Assembly (NCBI GenBank): GCA_902789175.1
Contig: CADANF010000038.1
Location: 1-35,069 of the forward strand
Direction of reading: 5' to 3'
DNA: 35,069 bases
Source of the DNA: an uncultured Lachnospiraceae bacterium
Lineage (GTDB): Bacteria; Bacillota; Clostridia; Lachnospirales; Lachnospiraceae
The position numbers were made by a program, and so were the translations under genes. The first letter of the stretch is position 1, and every line of letters starts with the position of its first letter. This document shows, piece after piece, positions 24,536-33,161 of the stretch. A model generated the notes under the pieces. It saw nothing but the letters and a program-made list of their open reading frames with translations. It was not told where the DNA came from and did no database searches.

Positions 24536-26068
24536 TTATTCCACTGTTTCCTCAATCTTATTTATATCTGTTGCTACATCTTCTGTAACAACGCTGTCTA
24601 CATTGCCGTCAACAGTGATATCTTTCTTAACAACTGCATCGTAGGTCTTAGCTTTTACAATTTCACCCATATCTACGCCTGTGATATCTGATGTGATATC
24701 AAATACCTGCTTCATAACTGATGGAACCATTCCAGTAACTTTCATTGTTCCATTTTCGCCTGACTTGTCGCTTGAAGCATCGTAAATATTGAGGTTTTTG
24801 ATATTTGCCATTGGCTCTGCAATTGCTTTAGCCATCTCAGGAAGCTTTTCAATGATCATCTGTACCATAGCAGCCTGACCATACTGCTTCATAGCTTCAG
24901 CCTTTTTCTTTGTTGCCTCAGCTTCAGCAACGCCCTTTGCTTCAATTGCAGCAGCTTCAGCTTCACCTTTTGCTCTGATAGCAGCAGCTGTCTGTTCTGC
25001 TACATAACGAGCTGCATCAGCCACAGCCTTTTCAGCTTCTGCCTGTTTCTCCTGCTCGTACTTCTTAGCATCTGCTTCATTTTGGCGTCTGATCTTGTCA
25101 GCTTCAGCTTTCTGCTGTGCTGCGTACTTTTCAGCTTCAGCCTGTTTCTTAATAGAAGCTGCAAGTTCCTGTTCCTTTACAGCAACCTGCTTATTACGAA
25201 GTTCTGTCTCACGCTCTGCCTTTGCAATCTCTGCGTTTACCTCTTCTGCATTGATTGACTTTCTCTGCTTCTGAGCCTCAATGTTACCGGCTGCTTCAGC
25301 CTTTGCCATTTCAATATCAGCCTGAGCCTTAAGTTCTGCTCTCTTTAAAGCAAGTGCTGTTTCGCGCTCTGCAATAGATGTCTTAGATTTTACTTCAGCT
25401 TCATTTGCAGCCTGATTTGCATCAGCCTGTGCAACCTTGATTTCCTTCTCAGCATTGGCCTTTGAAATCTCAGCTGATTTTCTGATTGCTACTGTGTTAG
25501 CAATACCAAGGTTTTCAATAACACCAAGTGCACCGTCGTCGATGTTCTGAATGTTAAATGTTACAATCTCAAGACCCATATTTCTCATATCTGCATCAGC
25601 ATTTTCCTGAACCTTAAGAGCAAATGTCTTTCTGTCATTCATGATCTCCTGAAGTTTCATAGATCCGATGATCTCACGAAGATTACCTTCAAGAACCGAA
25701 CCAACCATCGTATTAATGTAAGCTGTGTCCTTATTAAGGAAGTTTTCAGCTGCCTTTGAAAGATGCGCTGGATCATTTCCTATCTTTATCACTGCAACTG
25801 AATCAACATTGATATTGATGTAGTCCAGTGTTGGGATTGTCTGTGTTGTCTTAACATCAACTGAAAGCATCTGTAATGAAAGTACGTCTTTTCTCTGGAT
25901 AAATGGTACTTTAAATCCAGCCTGTCCGTTAAGATACTTCGGTTTCTTTCCTCCACCTGTTATAATAAATACCTTATCTGATGGTGCCTTTACATAAGAT
26001 GTAAAGAAAAGAAAGATAAGGAAAACTACAACAGCTCCAATAATTGCATACATTGTGTTATCGGTCAT
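24536..26068 (-). CDS. floT: flotillin-like SPFH membrane scaffold protein
   Basis: The 510-residue protein has one N-terminal membrane segment (about 7-25), a PHB/SPFH domain (about 28-200), and a long Ala/Glu/Lys/Gln-rich coiled coil (about 200-400) with repeated A-x-A-E/K units. It is the arrangement of B. subtilis FloT/YuaG. Flotillins form ring-like membrane scaffolds for signalling and transport. The C-terminal ~90 residues (KVTGMVPSVMKQVFDITSDITGVDMGEIVKAK...) are conserved in many clostridial flotillins. No NfeD-type partner gene lies beside it. A REP-like palindrome ends the gene. A plain run of GGGG precedes the ATG. Confidence 0.9.
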   Translation of the reverse strand: MTDNTMYAIIGAVVVFLIFLFFTSYVKAPSDKVFIITGGGKKPKYLNGQAGFKVPFIQRKDVLSLQMLSVDVKTTQTIPTLDYININVDSVAVIKIGNDPAHLSKAAENFLNKDTAYINTMVGSVLEGNLREIIGSMKLQEIMNDRKTFALKVQENADADMRNMGLEIVTFNIQNIDDGALGVIENLGIANTVAIRKSAEISKANAEKEIKVAQADANQAANEAEVKSKTSIAERETALALKRAELKAQADIEMAKAEAAGNIEAQKQRKSINAEEVNAEIAKAERETELRNKQVAVKEQELAASIKKQAEAEKYAAQQKAEADKIRRQNEADAKKYEQEKQAEAEKAVADAARYVAEQTAAAIRAKGEAEAAAIEAKGVAEAEATKKKAEAMKQYGQAAMVQMIIEKLPEMAKAIAEPMANIKNLNIYDASSDKSGENGTMKVTGMVPSVMKQVFDITSDITGVDMGEIVKAKTYDAVVKKDITVDGNVDSVVTEDVATDINKIEETVE

Positions 26069-26295
26069 ATTACCATACCCCTTTCATTTAATTAATAGTT
26101 GCAGGGGTGCTCTTCTGTCACCCGCTGATTCATAATTATATATTTTTCCCACATAAAAACAATCAATATTTGTGCACTATAACATCTTTTTCGTGCATTT
26201 TATAATTTTTGCGATATTGCACCGTCCAAACCCAGAAATGCATTGCTATTGGACTCACTGCCCAAACCTAAAGACGAGATGACACTGCCATCTCG

Positions 26296-26350
26296 GTTAA
26301 CATAAAAATGGACCATAGCCTCCGGGACTATGGTCCATTTTTATGTTAAC
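26296..26350 (-). repeat. 55-bp REP-like palindrome, copy 10
   Basis: Perfect outer arms and ATAAAAATGGACCATAG stem, with centre CCTCCGGGA. It ends 4 bp before the stop of the MATE gene. Confidence 0.95.
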
Positions 26351-26354
26351 TATT

Positions 26355-27737
26355 TTATACCATCTGCACTAACCAAATGTTGCTCTTTACCATGAAGTAG
26401 CCAACAATGCTCTTGATCAGTTCTGTTCCGTTTACAAAGAAATATACTAAAATGATTGAAAGCCCGGTATAATGAGCAAGCACAAATGCTAATGGTGCCA
26501 TTACAAAGCAGGTAAATACTGAGTCAAATAAAAATGTCACCAGAGTCTTTCCGCCGGATCTAAGTGTAAAATATGCCGCATGACTGAAAGCACATACCGG
26601 CATCCAAAAAGCATTAACAGCTATCATTTTCGCCGCAATATCCTTTATCTGCTGATCTACATTATAAATCTCAGGGAAGAGATGTCCGCAGGCAAACATT
26701 ATGGTCGCCATTATGGTACAGCAAAAAAATGAAAATACTATCATTTTATTGTCTGAGTCCTTGGCAAGCTCCATTTCCCCGGCACCAAGGTATTGTCCCA
26801 CAATGATACTGATACAGGCCCCCAGCTGGATGAATACTATATTAAACAGGTTCGCCACTGTATTTGTCATACTCATTGCCGTAAGCACATTCATGCCGCG
26901 AACCGAATAACTCTGGGTAACGGCACTCATACCGATTGCCCAAAGGATCTCATTTAACATAAGTGGAGCGCCCTTTAGAACGATCTTTTTAAATATATCT
27001 AGCGGAAGGCCAAAACCCTTATATGCCTCCTTAAGATATCTGTTTTTTTCTTTGTTTGAGTGCGCCCAGATGAGAACTATCGCCGCCTCTATGTATCGTG
27101 CAATGACCGTGGCAATAGCTGCTCCTGCAACCTTAAGTTCCGGAAATGGTCCAATTCCGAAAATGAGACAATAGTCCAGTACTGCATTTGTCACAACCGC
27201 AACCATTCCCGCAAGCATTGGAACTAAGGTCTGTCCCGTTTCTTTAATATTTGTCACATACGCCTGATTTATCGCAAATGGAATGAGTCCGATTATCATG
27301 ATCCCCAAGTACGAAAGTCCATATTCCAGGGCAAGGTCCACAGACGCACCTTCACTCTCCGTTAAAAATAAAGAGATCAGGTCTCTGCCAAAAAACTTAA
27401 ATAAAATGATTCCAAGTCCTGTCACGATCAAAGCCATATAAAGCTTAAATCTGAAAGTAAACATATGGCCTTTGTAATCACCTTTTCCATAATACTGGGC
27501 ACCATAGATACTTCCCGCTGAAACCGCACCAAATATAGCAAGGGAAAGAACAAAATTCAGCTGGTTTACTGTAGCTACAGCAGAAATGGCTTCCTGCCCC
27601 AGCTTACCAACCATGATATTATCCAGAAAACTAACGAAATTAGTTATGGCATTCTGGATTATCATAGGAGTGGCTATTAAGATATATCTTTTATAAAAAG
27701 CTTTATCGCCTATATATTTTTTTCTTAATCTTTCCAT
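26355..27737 (-). CDS. MATE-family multidrug/solute efflux protein
   Basis: The 460-residue integral membrane protein has about 12 hydrophobic helices and MATE signatures: an N-terminal M-I-I-Q-N-A-I-T-N-F-V-S-F-L-D-N-I-M-V-G-K-L segment with its repeat-like partner in the second half (AGEMELAKDSDNKM, VFSFFCCTIMATIMF). Such proteins export cations, drugs or metabolites using Na+ or H+. The start is ATG 27737, seven bases after AAGAGG. The longer reading frame from 27788 has no good site. It is read divergently from the spermidine-synthase-like gene across two degenerate palindromes. The transported compound cannot be deduced. Confidence 0.88.
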   Translation of the reverse strand: MERLRKKYIGDKAFYKRYILIATPMIIQNAITNFVSFLDNIMVGKLGQEAISAVATVNQLNFVLSLAIFGAVSAGSIYGAQYYGKGDYKGHMFTFRFKLYMALIVTGLGIILFKFFGRDLISLFLTESEGASVDLALEYGLSYLGIMIIGLIPFAINQAYVTNIKETGQTLVPMLAGMVAVVTNAVLDYCLIFGIGPFPELKVAGAAIATVIARYIEAAIVLIWAHSNKEKNRYLKEAYKGFGLPLDIFKKIVLKGAPLMLNEILWAIGMSAVTQSYSVRGMNVLTAMSMTNTVANLFNIVFIQLGACISIIVGQYLGAGEMELAKDSDNKMIVFSFFCCTIMATIMFACGHLFPEIYNVDQQIKDIAAKMIAVNAFWMPVCAFSHAAYFTLRSGGKTLVTFLFDSVFTCFVMAPLAFVLAHYTGLSIILVYFFVNGTELIKSIVGYFMVKSNIWLVQMV

Positions 27738-27940
27738 AATTTTCCTCTTTTCTATCCCGAACCATAAACTGAATCTAATATTTTTCATTTTCTCTTATTA
27801 CTTTTATACAGTATAATAATCGAATTTAATTAATGCAATCTTCCTAAAACACATCAGAAAAATCCCATTATTTTAACAGCTATATCAGATTTCTTCGGCA
27901 ATATTTTTGATTGAATCCTTAATCCGTCTCAAAATTTTAG

Positions 27941-27987
27941 GTCGACATAAAAATGGACCACAGCCTCCGGGACTATGGTCCACTTTC
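27941..27987 (-). repeat. REP-like palindrome, copy 11, degenerate
   Basis: The left arm starts GTCGAC; the centre is CCTCCGGGA; the right arm stops after GGTCCACTTTC and runs directly into the next copy. Confidence 0.85.
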
Positions 27988-27988
27988 G

Positions 27989-28036
27989 GTTAACATAAAA
28001 TGAGCCACTGCCTCCGGGACTATGGTCCACTTTTGT
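27989..28036 (-). repeat. REP-like palindrome, copy 12, degenerate, tandem
   Basis: The left arm has one A fewer in the A run (CATAAAATGAGCC), a GAGCC left stem against GGTCC on the right (one side changed, so a mismatch), and centre CCTCCGGGA. The right end decays into the promoter of the next gene. Confidence 0.85.
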
Positions 28037-28044
28037 GGTATAAT
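28036..28044 (+). promoter_or_regulatory. extended -10 promoter of the spermidine-synthase-like gene
   Basis: TGGTATAAT fits an extended -10 box. It starts at the decayed edge of copy 12, 45 bp before the ATG at 28090. No -35 is needed for such promoters and none is clear. Confidence 0.5.
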
Positions 28045-28089
28045 CATAAAACAGGTATGTATTTATATATTTTAAGAGGAGTTATATTT

Positions 28090-29877
28090 ATGAAAGAAAA
28101 AAAGGAAGGTATCACTGCGGCGGATCGCCCGATCTTAAAAAACAAGTCTTATCTTTATCTCACGGAATTTTTTTCCGGCATGTCTGTTATGGCAGTCGAA
28201 CTTGGAGCCAGCAGGCTTCTTGCCCCATATTTCAGTTCGTCCCAGATTGTCTGGACCATAATAATTGGAACCATAATGATTGCTATGGCTCTTGGAAACA
28301 TTTACGGTGGCCGAAAAGTGGATAAAGATCCGAATCCTGACAAACTTTATGGAAGGATTCTTCTTGCTGCCATTTGGATCGCGCTTATCCCTGCATTAGG
28401 CCGCTACATAATCATTGGCATTTCCGCTCTGCTGGTATTTACCATCAGCACCAACTTCCTTGTGATTGCTGCATTTGCTGCGTGCATGATAATCTTTGTA
28501 TTTCCACTTTTTTTACTGGGAACCGTAACCCCTTCCCTTGTAAAATATACTGTTGACAGCCTTGACGACAACGGAAAGATTGTTGGAAATCTCAATGCTT
28601 TCAACACTGTAGGAAGCATCATAGGAACATTTGTGCCTACATTTATAAGCATTCCCACAGTTGGAACTTCCATTACTTTCCTGATTTTTGCCGGAATCCT
28701 GATTATACTTGCAGCTATTTACTTCATTTCCAGCCACATTTTTCCAAAGAAACTTCCAATTGCTTTAATAATATTCATACTTTGCTGCATTTTCGGGCAT
28801 GGGAACAGTTTTGCTTTCTGGCAAAAACACCTTACTGCAGAGGATGAATCCATTTACAACTATCTTCAGGTTTCTGAAAATGATAAGCAGGTAATTCTTT
28901 CAACCAATGTGCTTTTCGGCGTCCAGTCCGTTTATCTTAAGGACCGGGAACTCACAGGCATGTATTACGACTATGCCATGGCGGCACCATACATGGCAGG
29001 GATTTATGAAAATAATCGTCCGCTGGATGTGCTGATCCTTGGCATGGGCACGGGAACTTACGCCACCCAGTGCCGCAGATATTTCGGGAAAATGAATATC
29101 GAAGGTGTTGAGATTGATCAAAAAATAACTGATCTAAGTCACCAGTATTTTCAACTGCCCCAGGATATAAATGTCGCAGCTTACGATGGCCGCGCGTATC
29201 TTAATGCCTTATCTTCCGATCACTGGAAAAATGATTCTCCATACGGAACTTCTGATAAAAAATATGACATCATCATGGTGGACGCATATCAGGATATAAC
29301 AATTCCATTTCAAATGTCTACGGTTGAATTTTTCACCCTTGTTAAGGCTCACCTTCGTGAAAATGGTATCATGGTGGTCAATATGAATATGCGCGGGATT
29401 TCAACTGAGGACGAGTTGAACGGGGCTTCAAATACGATTGGACCAAATGGGACTTCAAATACTGCTAAGTTAAATGGGACTTCAACTCAAGGTGGACCGG
29501 ATAGTGCTTTAAAAAAAGATGCTAATATCACCGACTATCTGGCAGATACCATTTCCTATGTATTTCCTGAGGTTGCAATCGTTGATGTAGACTATTCAAC
29601 AAACCGCGAATTATTTGCCGCCTGCTCCCCGGGGCTTTGGGAACATTTTAGGCAGAACATAGCTTTAGAAAATGATCCAGAATTACTTCAAATGATGAAT
29701 AGCGTAGAATCAGAACTAAAATCTTATTCTCCGGGCAACCACATAATGACCGATGATAAGGCCCCTGTGGAACTACTGGGAATGCAGGTAATCGATGAGA
29801 TCATCCGGGATGAAGTAAGTTATTATAAAAAAATCTATGATGAAAAGGGGTGGGATGGTCTCATGGAAATTCTATAA
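28090..29877 (+). CDS. membrane protein fused to a spermidine-synthase-like domain
   Basis: The 595-residue protein has about eight hydrophobic helices in residues 20-240 (MFS-like fused spermidine synthase family). A soluble Rossmann domain follows: nucleotide/SAM motif DVLILGMGTGTYATQC (313-328), acidic IEGVEID, and DIIMVDAYQD (393-402). The MVDAYQD motif is the aminopropyltransferase-type acidic pair. Residues 438-475 are a low-complexity Asn/Gly/Ser/Thr insertion with N-G-A-S-N-T, N-G-T-S-N-T and N-G-T-S-T repeats. Enzymatic polyamine synthesis is not shown for this membrane group. The start is ATG 28090, with AAGAGGAG eight bases upstream; the reading frame continues through a palindrome further upstream and is not coding there. 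Confidence 0.85.
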   Translation: MKEKKEGITAADRPILKNKSYLYLTEFFSGMSVMAVELGASRLLAPYFSSSQIVWTIIIGTIMIAMALGNIYGGRKVDKDPNPDKLYGRILLAAIWIALIPALGRYIIIGISALLVFTISTNFLVIAAFAACMIIFVFPLFLLGTVTPSLVKYTVDSLDDNGKIVGNLNAFNTVGSIIGTFVPTFISIPTVGTSITFLIFAGILIILAAIYFISSHIFPKKLPIALIIFILCCIFGHGNSFAFWQKHLTAEDESIYNYLQVSENDKQVILSTNVLFGVQSVYLKDRELTGMYYDYAMAAPYMAGIYENNRPLDVLILGMGTGTYATQCRRYFGKMNIEGVEIDQKITDLSHQYFQLPQDINVAAYDGRAYLNALSSDHWKNDSPYGTSDKKYDIIMVDAYQDITIPFQMSTVEFFTLVKAHLRENGIMVVNMNMRGISTEDELNGASNTIGPNGTSNTAKLNGTSTQGGPDSALKKDANITDYLADTISYVFPEVAIVDVDYSTNRELFAACSPGLWEHFRQNIALENDPELLQMMNSVESELKSYSPGNHIMTDDKAPVELLGMQVIDEIIRDEVSYYKKIYDEKGWDGLMEIL

Positions 29878-29902
29878 AAATCCATCTTATTCCCTGATCC
29901 AG

Positions 29903-29957
29903 GTAGACATAAAAATGAGCCATAGCCCCCGGGACTATGGCTCATTTTTATGTCTAC
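29903..29957 (-). repeat. 55-bp REP-like palindrome, copy 13
   Basis: The outer arms are GTAGAC and GTCTAC (paired change) and the inner stem is GAGCCATAG/CTATGGCTC (paired change). The centre is CCCCCGGGA. It lies between convergent genes, 25 bp after the spermidine-synthase-like stop and 27 bp from the permease stop, so it could end both. Confidence 0.95.
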
Positions 29958-29984
29958 CTAAGAGCGGGCTACTGCAGCTCATTT

Positions 29985-32300
29985 TTACTCTACATTTTTC
30001 AATGCATCGCTCTTTTTTATCTTTTTAATCTTAAATAACTGCAGCACAACCACTATAACGTAGCTTACTATTCCAAGTATGACCATTTCTATGTAACAGC
30101 TGCTGCTTACGCAGTATGGCAGATAGCCGCTCATTCTCTTATAAAGATATGTCGTAAATACCAGTCTGAGCAACCAGTCTACAAATGGCACCGCCAAGAG
30201 AAGGCTTAAAATTACAACTATCGATGTGGAAACAATATAAAGTCCTCCAATCTCTCCTGAAGTAAATCCCAGAATCTTTGTCATGGAAATGCTGTTCTGA
30301 TTTTTCTCAATTATCTGCTTTGCCAAAAGATAAACCATCAGCACAAACATTATGACACCAAAGAGTTTCATCGGCTCCATGAACTCTTCAAATGACTTCC
30401 ATAGCTGATCTGCGACCCCGCTAAAGACTTTAGAATCCAGCTTCATATAAATATTAGATTCTGTCAACCCAGTTAATTCGCTATCTGAAAAATAACCATT
30501 ATAGTTATCTTTCTCTTTTTCAAATATTTCATTGAATTCATCAAGATTCATAAATACTGAAAGTGCCGCTTCATAAGGATAATCCCCGGCTACAGTAAAT
30601 TCAAAGTATTTGTCTTTATACTTATCATAAAGCTTGATCTTATCCCCGGCCTTAACCCTGTACTTGTCCATAAATCCATTTGAAACCAGTACTTGTCCAT
30701 CCGGGATAATTGTTTTTATAAATTTACTCTTATCCTCGATTCCGTAAACTGAAATCTCATCAATCTTATAATCTTCCTTACTTATTTCAAGAGTCTCAAT
30801 GGCAAAACGCTCGGCCCAAGCCTCAGAAATGTCTTCCGGCGTCTTTAAAATGTACTGATACTTTGAAATACTGGTATCATCTATACGTCTTGCCACGTCA
30901 TCCAGCAGTGGCTTGAACATCAGCCCGAAAATGATTATAGCACCCGCCAGGATTATTCCCACCATCATCGTTATATAATTCGAAAGATTCTGCAGGATAA
31001 TGCGGATCCTGAATCTCCATTTAAAAGGAATCTTCCTGGAAAGATGCAGTGCTCTTCTTTTTTTCTTTCCAGAAATGTCACGTCTAAGAAACGCCAGCGG
31101 CCTTATCCTTAATTTGTGGATCAGGATGGTTACATTTATCAAAGTCATTATTATCGCAGGAATAAGCGAAGTCCTTATAAATGCATCTTTATTCCACATT
31201 GTTACAGCTTTTCCAAAGGAATACATAGAGCGGTAAATATCCAGCATAAAATCGCGCATCAAAGTGTAACCTAGTAGATTTCCCACAAATACTCCCAGCA
31301 AAAACGTTACAAATGGCAGGATAAAATAATGTCTTACCATCTCAGCCCTTGTATATCCTGAAGCACGAAGTGTTCCTATTACTGAGGCTTCCTTTGAAAT
31401 GGTATTTATAGTTGTAACCGCAACTATAAAGGACAAAACACAAACCACGATGTAAAGGAATATTTCCATTGAAGCTCCATCACCTGAAGTATCTTCTCCT
31501 GCAAATGTAATTGCTTTATTTGAATAATCCGGAAGATAATCCTTAATTTCTATAATGTTAAGTCCCTCTTCCCCTGCCAGTGTACGCTGATAAATATCTG
31601 TATTTACTTTTACCAATTCATCTCGAATAGCATCTAAAACTTTTTCTGAAGCTTCTTCTTTTTCCTTATCATTTATAATTTCCTTGTTATACCGCCATGC
31701 ATAGCTTACTGTCACATGATCAGAAGAAAAATCATCAAATTCCTCCTCTGCCATAACACCTACTCCGAAATTTGAAATATCAAACATAAGATCTGCATTG
31801 TCTTTAAATAAAGCGCTGTAATTAGGAAGCGCAACCAGTCCGGTAACTGTTAATTCATGTCCGTCTACCGGAATCTTATCTCCTACCTTGATCTTCTTAT
31901 TTGTTGAATGAAGATTATCAAGTGCGATCTCACCTTTATTTTCAGGAAGACGTCCCTCTGTAACTTCAGGAAGATTTACTTCACTTCCCATTCTATAAAC
32001 ACGAAGGGTCACGCCATCATTTATCTCTTCAAAATAATCATAAGGATAAAGCTTTATATCTGCTACATTTTCAATATTTTCTATAGTACTATCGTCAAGA
32101 CGTAGATTAAATGACATATGACCATTTTCGCATAAATTCTTATCCATATTTTCATGATAAGCTCTTGCCACTGCATCATTTGCCACCAGGAAGCTTGAAA
32201 CTACAGAGACTACCATGACTAAGAATAAAAAGATCACAAGGTATTTTCCTAAGTCCGATTTGAATTCCCGAAGGAATCTTTTATTCATTGGATTTTTCAT
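29985..32300 (-). CDS. ABC transporter permease, FtsX-like (MacB/lantibiotic-export type)
   Basis: The 771-residue protein has an N-terminal membrane anchor (about 18-40), a large extracellular domain (40-275), three helices (about 278-400), a second anchor and extracellular domain (about 430-625), and three terminal helices, the double FtsX layout. The conserved T-L-R-A-S-G-Y-T (about 323-330) and K-I-L-G-F-T-S-G-E motifs mark the coupling helices. The start is ATG 32300, five bases after AAGGAGGAG, which itself overlaps the ATPase stop; translational coupling is likely. It forms an exporter with the ATPase next door. Substrates of such pairs are peptides or antibiotics; here unknown. Confidence 0.9.
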   Translation of the reverse strand: MKNPMNKRFLREFKSDLGKYLVIFLFLVMVVSVVSSFLVANDAVARAYHENMDKNLCENGHMSFNLRLDDSTIENIENVADIKLYPYDYFEEINDGVTLRVYRMGSEVNLPEVTEGRLPENKGEIALDNLHSTNKKIKVGDKIPVDGHELTVTGLVALPNYSALFKDNADLMFDISNFGVGVMAEEEFDDFSSDHVTVSYAWRYNKEIINDKEKEEASEKVLDAIRDELVKVNTDIYQRTLAGEEGLNIIEIKDYLPDYSNKAITFAGEDTSGDGASMEIFLYIVVCVLSFIVAVTTINTISKEASVIGTLRASGYTRAEMVRHYFILPFVTFLLGVFVGNLLGYTLMRDFMLDIYRSMYSFGKAVTMWNKDAFIRTSLIPAIIMTLINVTILIHKLRIRPLAFLRRDISGKKKRRALHLSRKIPFKWRFRIRIILQNLSNYITMMVGIILAGAIIIFGLMFKPLLDDVARRIDDTSISKYQYILKTPEDISEAWAERFAIETLEISKEDYKIDEISVYGIEDKSKFIKTIIPDGQVLVSNGFMDKYRVKAGDKIKLYDKYKDKYFEFTVAGDYPYEAALSVFMNLDEFNEIFEKEKDNYNGYFSDSELTGLTESNIYMKLDSKVFSGVADQLWKSFEEFMEPMKLFGVIMFVLMVYLLAKQIIEKNQNSISMTKILGFTSGEIGGLYIVSTSIVVILSLLLAVPFVDWLLRLVFTTYLYKRMSGYLPYCVSSSCYIEMVILGIVSYVIVVVLQLFKIKKIKKSDALKNVE

Positions 32301-32311
32301 TTTTCTCCTCC

Positions 32312-33013
32312 TTACCACTCAATTTCAGAAACTGGCATAGGATTCTCATTAAGATAATTCTTATGTACTTTTCCATCACGAAGCTTAACCACTCGATCTG
32401 CCATATTTTTCAGGGCATCATTATGAGTTACCATGATGATGGTATTTTTATATTCATGATTAATCTTTTCAAGAAGTGCAAGGATTTCCTTGGAAGTGTT
32501 ATAATCAAGGGCTCCGGTTGGCTCATCGCAAAGAAGAATGTTAGGATTCTTAATAACCGCGCGGCCTATGGCTGTTCGCTGCTGCTGTCCGCCGGAAAGC
32601 TGATTTGGTAATTTGTTCCTATGATCATATAAACCAAGAGTTTTTAAAAGATCGTCCACATCAAGAGGATTGTCGCTAAGATATGCGCCAACTTCAATAT
32701 TTTCACGGACTGTAAGATTTGGAATAAGATTATATAACTGGAAAACATATCCTAAATGTTTTCTACGATACTGGGTAAGACGCTTCTCATTCATGTCCTT
32801 GGTCTTTTCATTATCGATCATAACATAACCTTCATCTGCATCATCAATACCGCCGATTATATTAAGAAGCGTGGATTTGCCACTTCCTGAAGGTCCAAGA
32901 AGAACACATAATTCTCCCTTTTCAATGCTAAGATCAACACCTTTAAGTACTGTCTGTTTAGCTTCCCCTTCACCATAATGTTTCTTAACATTTTTAATTT
33001 CAACAAAGCTCAT
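32312..33013 (-). CDS. ABC transporter ATPase (MacB/LolD type)
   Basis: The 233-residue protein is a complete nucleotide-binding domain: Walker A GPSGSGKS (40-47), Q-loop Q92, signature LSGGQ (139-143), Walker B ILLCDEP and the H-loop in IIMVTHND. It is typical of MacB/LolD/antimicrobial peptide exporters. AAAGGAGC eight bases upstream selects the ATG at 33013; the upstream ATG of the longer frame lies in an operator. The FtsX-type permease follows immediately. The operator palindrome at 33041-33055 lies 27 bp upstream and is shared with the tetR promoter, so the TetR protein probably controls this pair. Confidence 0.92.
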   Translation of the reverse strand: MSFVEIKNVKKHYGEGEAKQTVLKGVDLSIEKGELCVLLGPSGSGKSTLLNIIGGIDDADEGYVMIDNEKTKDMNEKRLTQYRRKHLGYVFQLYNLIPNLTVRENIEVGAYLSDNPLDVDDLLKTLGLYDHRNKLPNQLSGGQQQRTAIGRAVIKNPNILLCDEPTGALDYNTSKEILALLEKINHEYKNTIIMVTHNDALKNMADRVVKLRDGKVHKNYLNENPMPVSEIEW

Positions 33014-33040
33014 TTTCTTAGCTCCTTTCAAAACCTTTTT

Positions 33041-33055
33041 CATAACAGTGTTATG
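33041..33055. promoter_or_regulatory. TetR-type operator before the ABC exporter
   Basis: CATAACA-G-TGTTATG is a perfect 7-1-7 palindrome, placed between likely promoter and ATPase start. Two related sites flank the tetR promoter (33823-33837 and 33854-33868). Confidence 0.7.
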
Positions 33056-33161
33056 TCGTGAGTATTATTAAAATGAGACTGTTAATCTCATCTTAAATAA
33101 CTTTTCATTTTAAACAAAACTTATTACCTATTATTACGGAAAAATTTACCATATGTTTTAT

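Larger units (their letters stand above)
27738..28089. other. 352-bp divergent intergenic region
   Basis: This lies between the MATE (leftward) and spermidine-synthase-like (rightward) genes. It contains two decayed tandem palindromes (27941-28036) and an extended -10 promoter (28036-28044). No other gene or structure is visible. Confidence 0.6.

Noticed and set aside
12771-29957. Spaced repeats as a CRISPR array
   Set aside because: The copies are separated by whole genes at irregular distances, are palindromic themselves and have no adjacent cas genes.
12771-29957. Palindromes as phage or integron attachment sites
   Set aside because: No integrase is present and the copies lie between housekeeping genes with no cassette structure; the position at stop codons fits terminators or REPs better.
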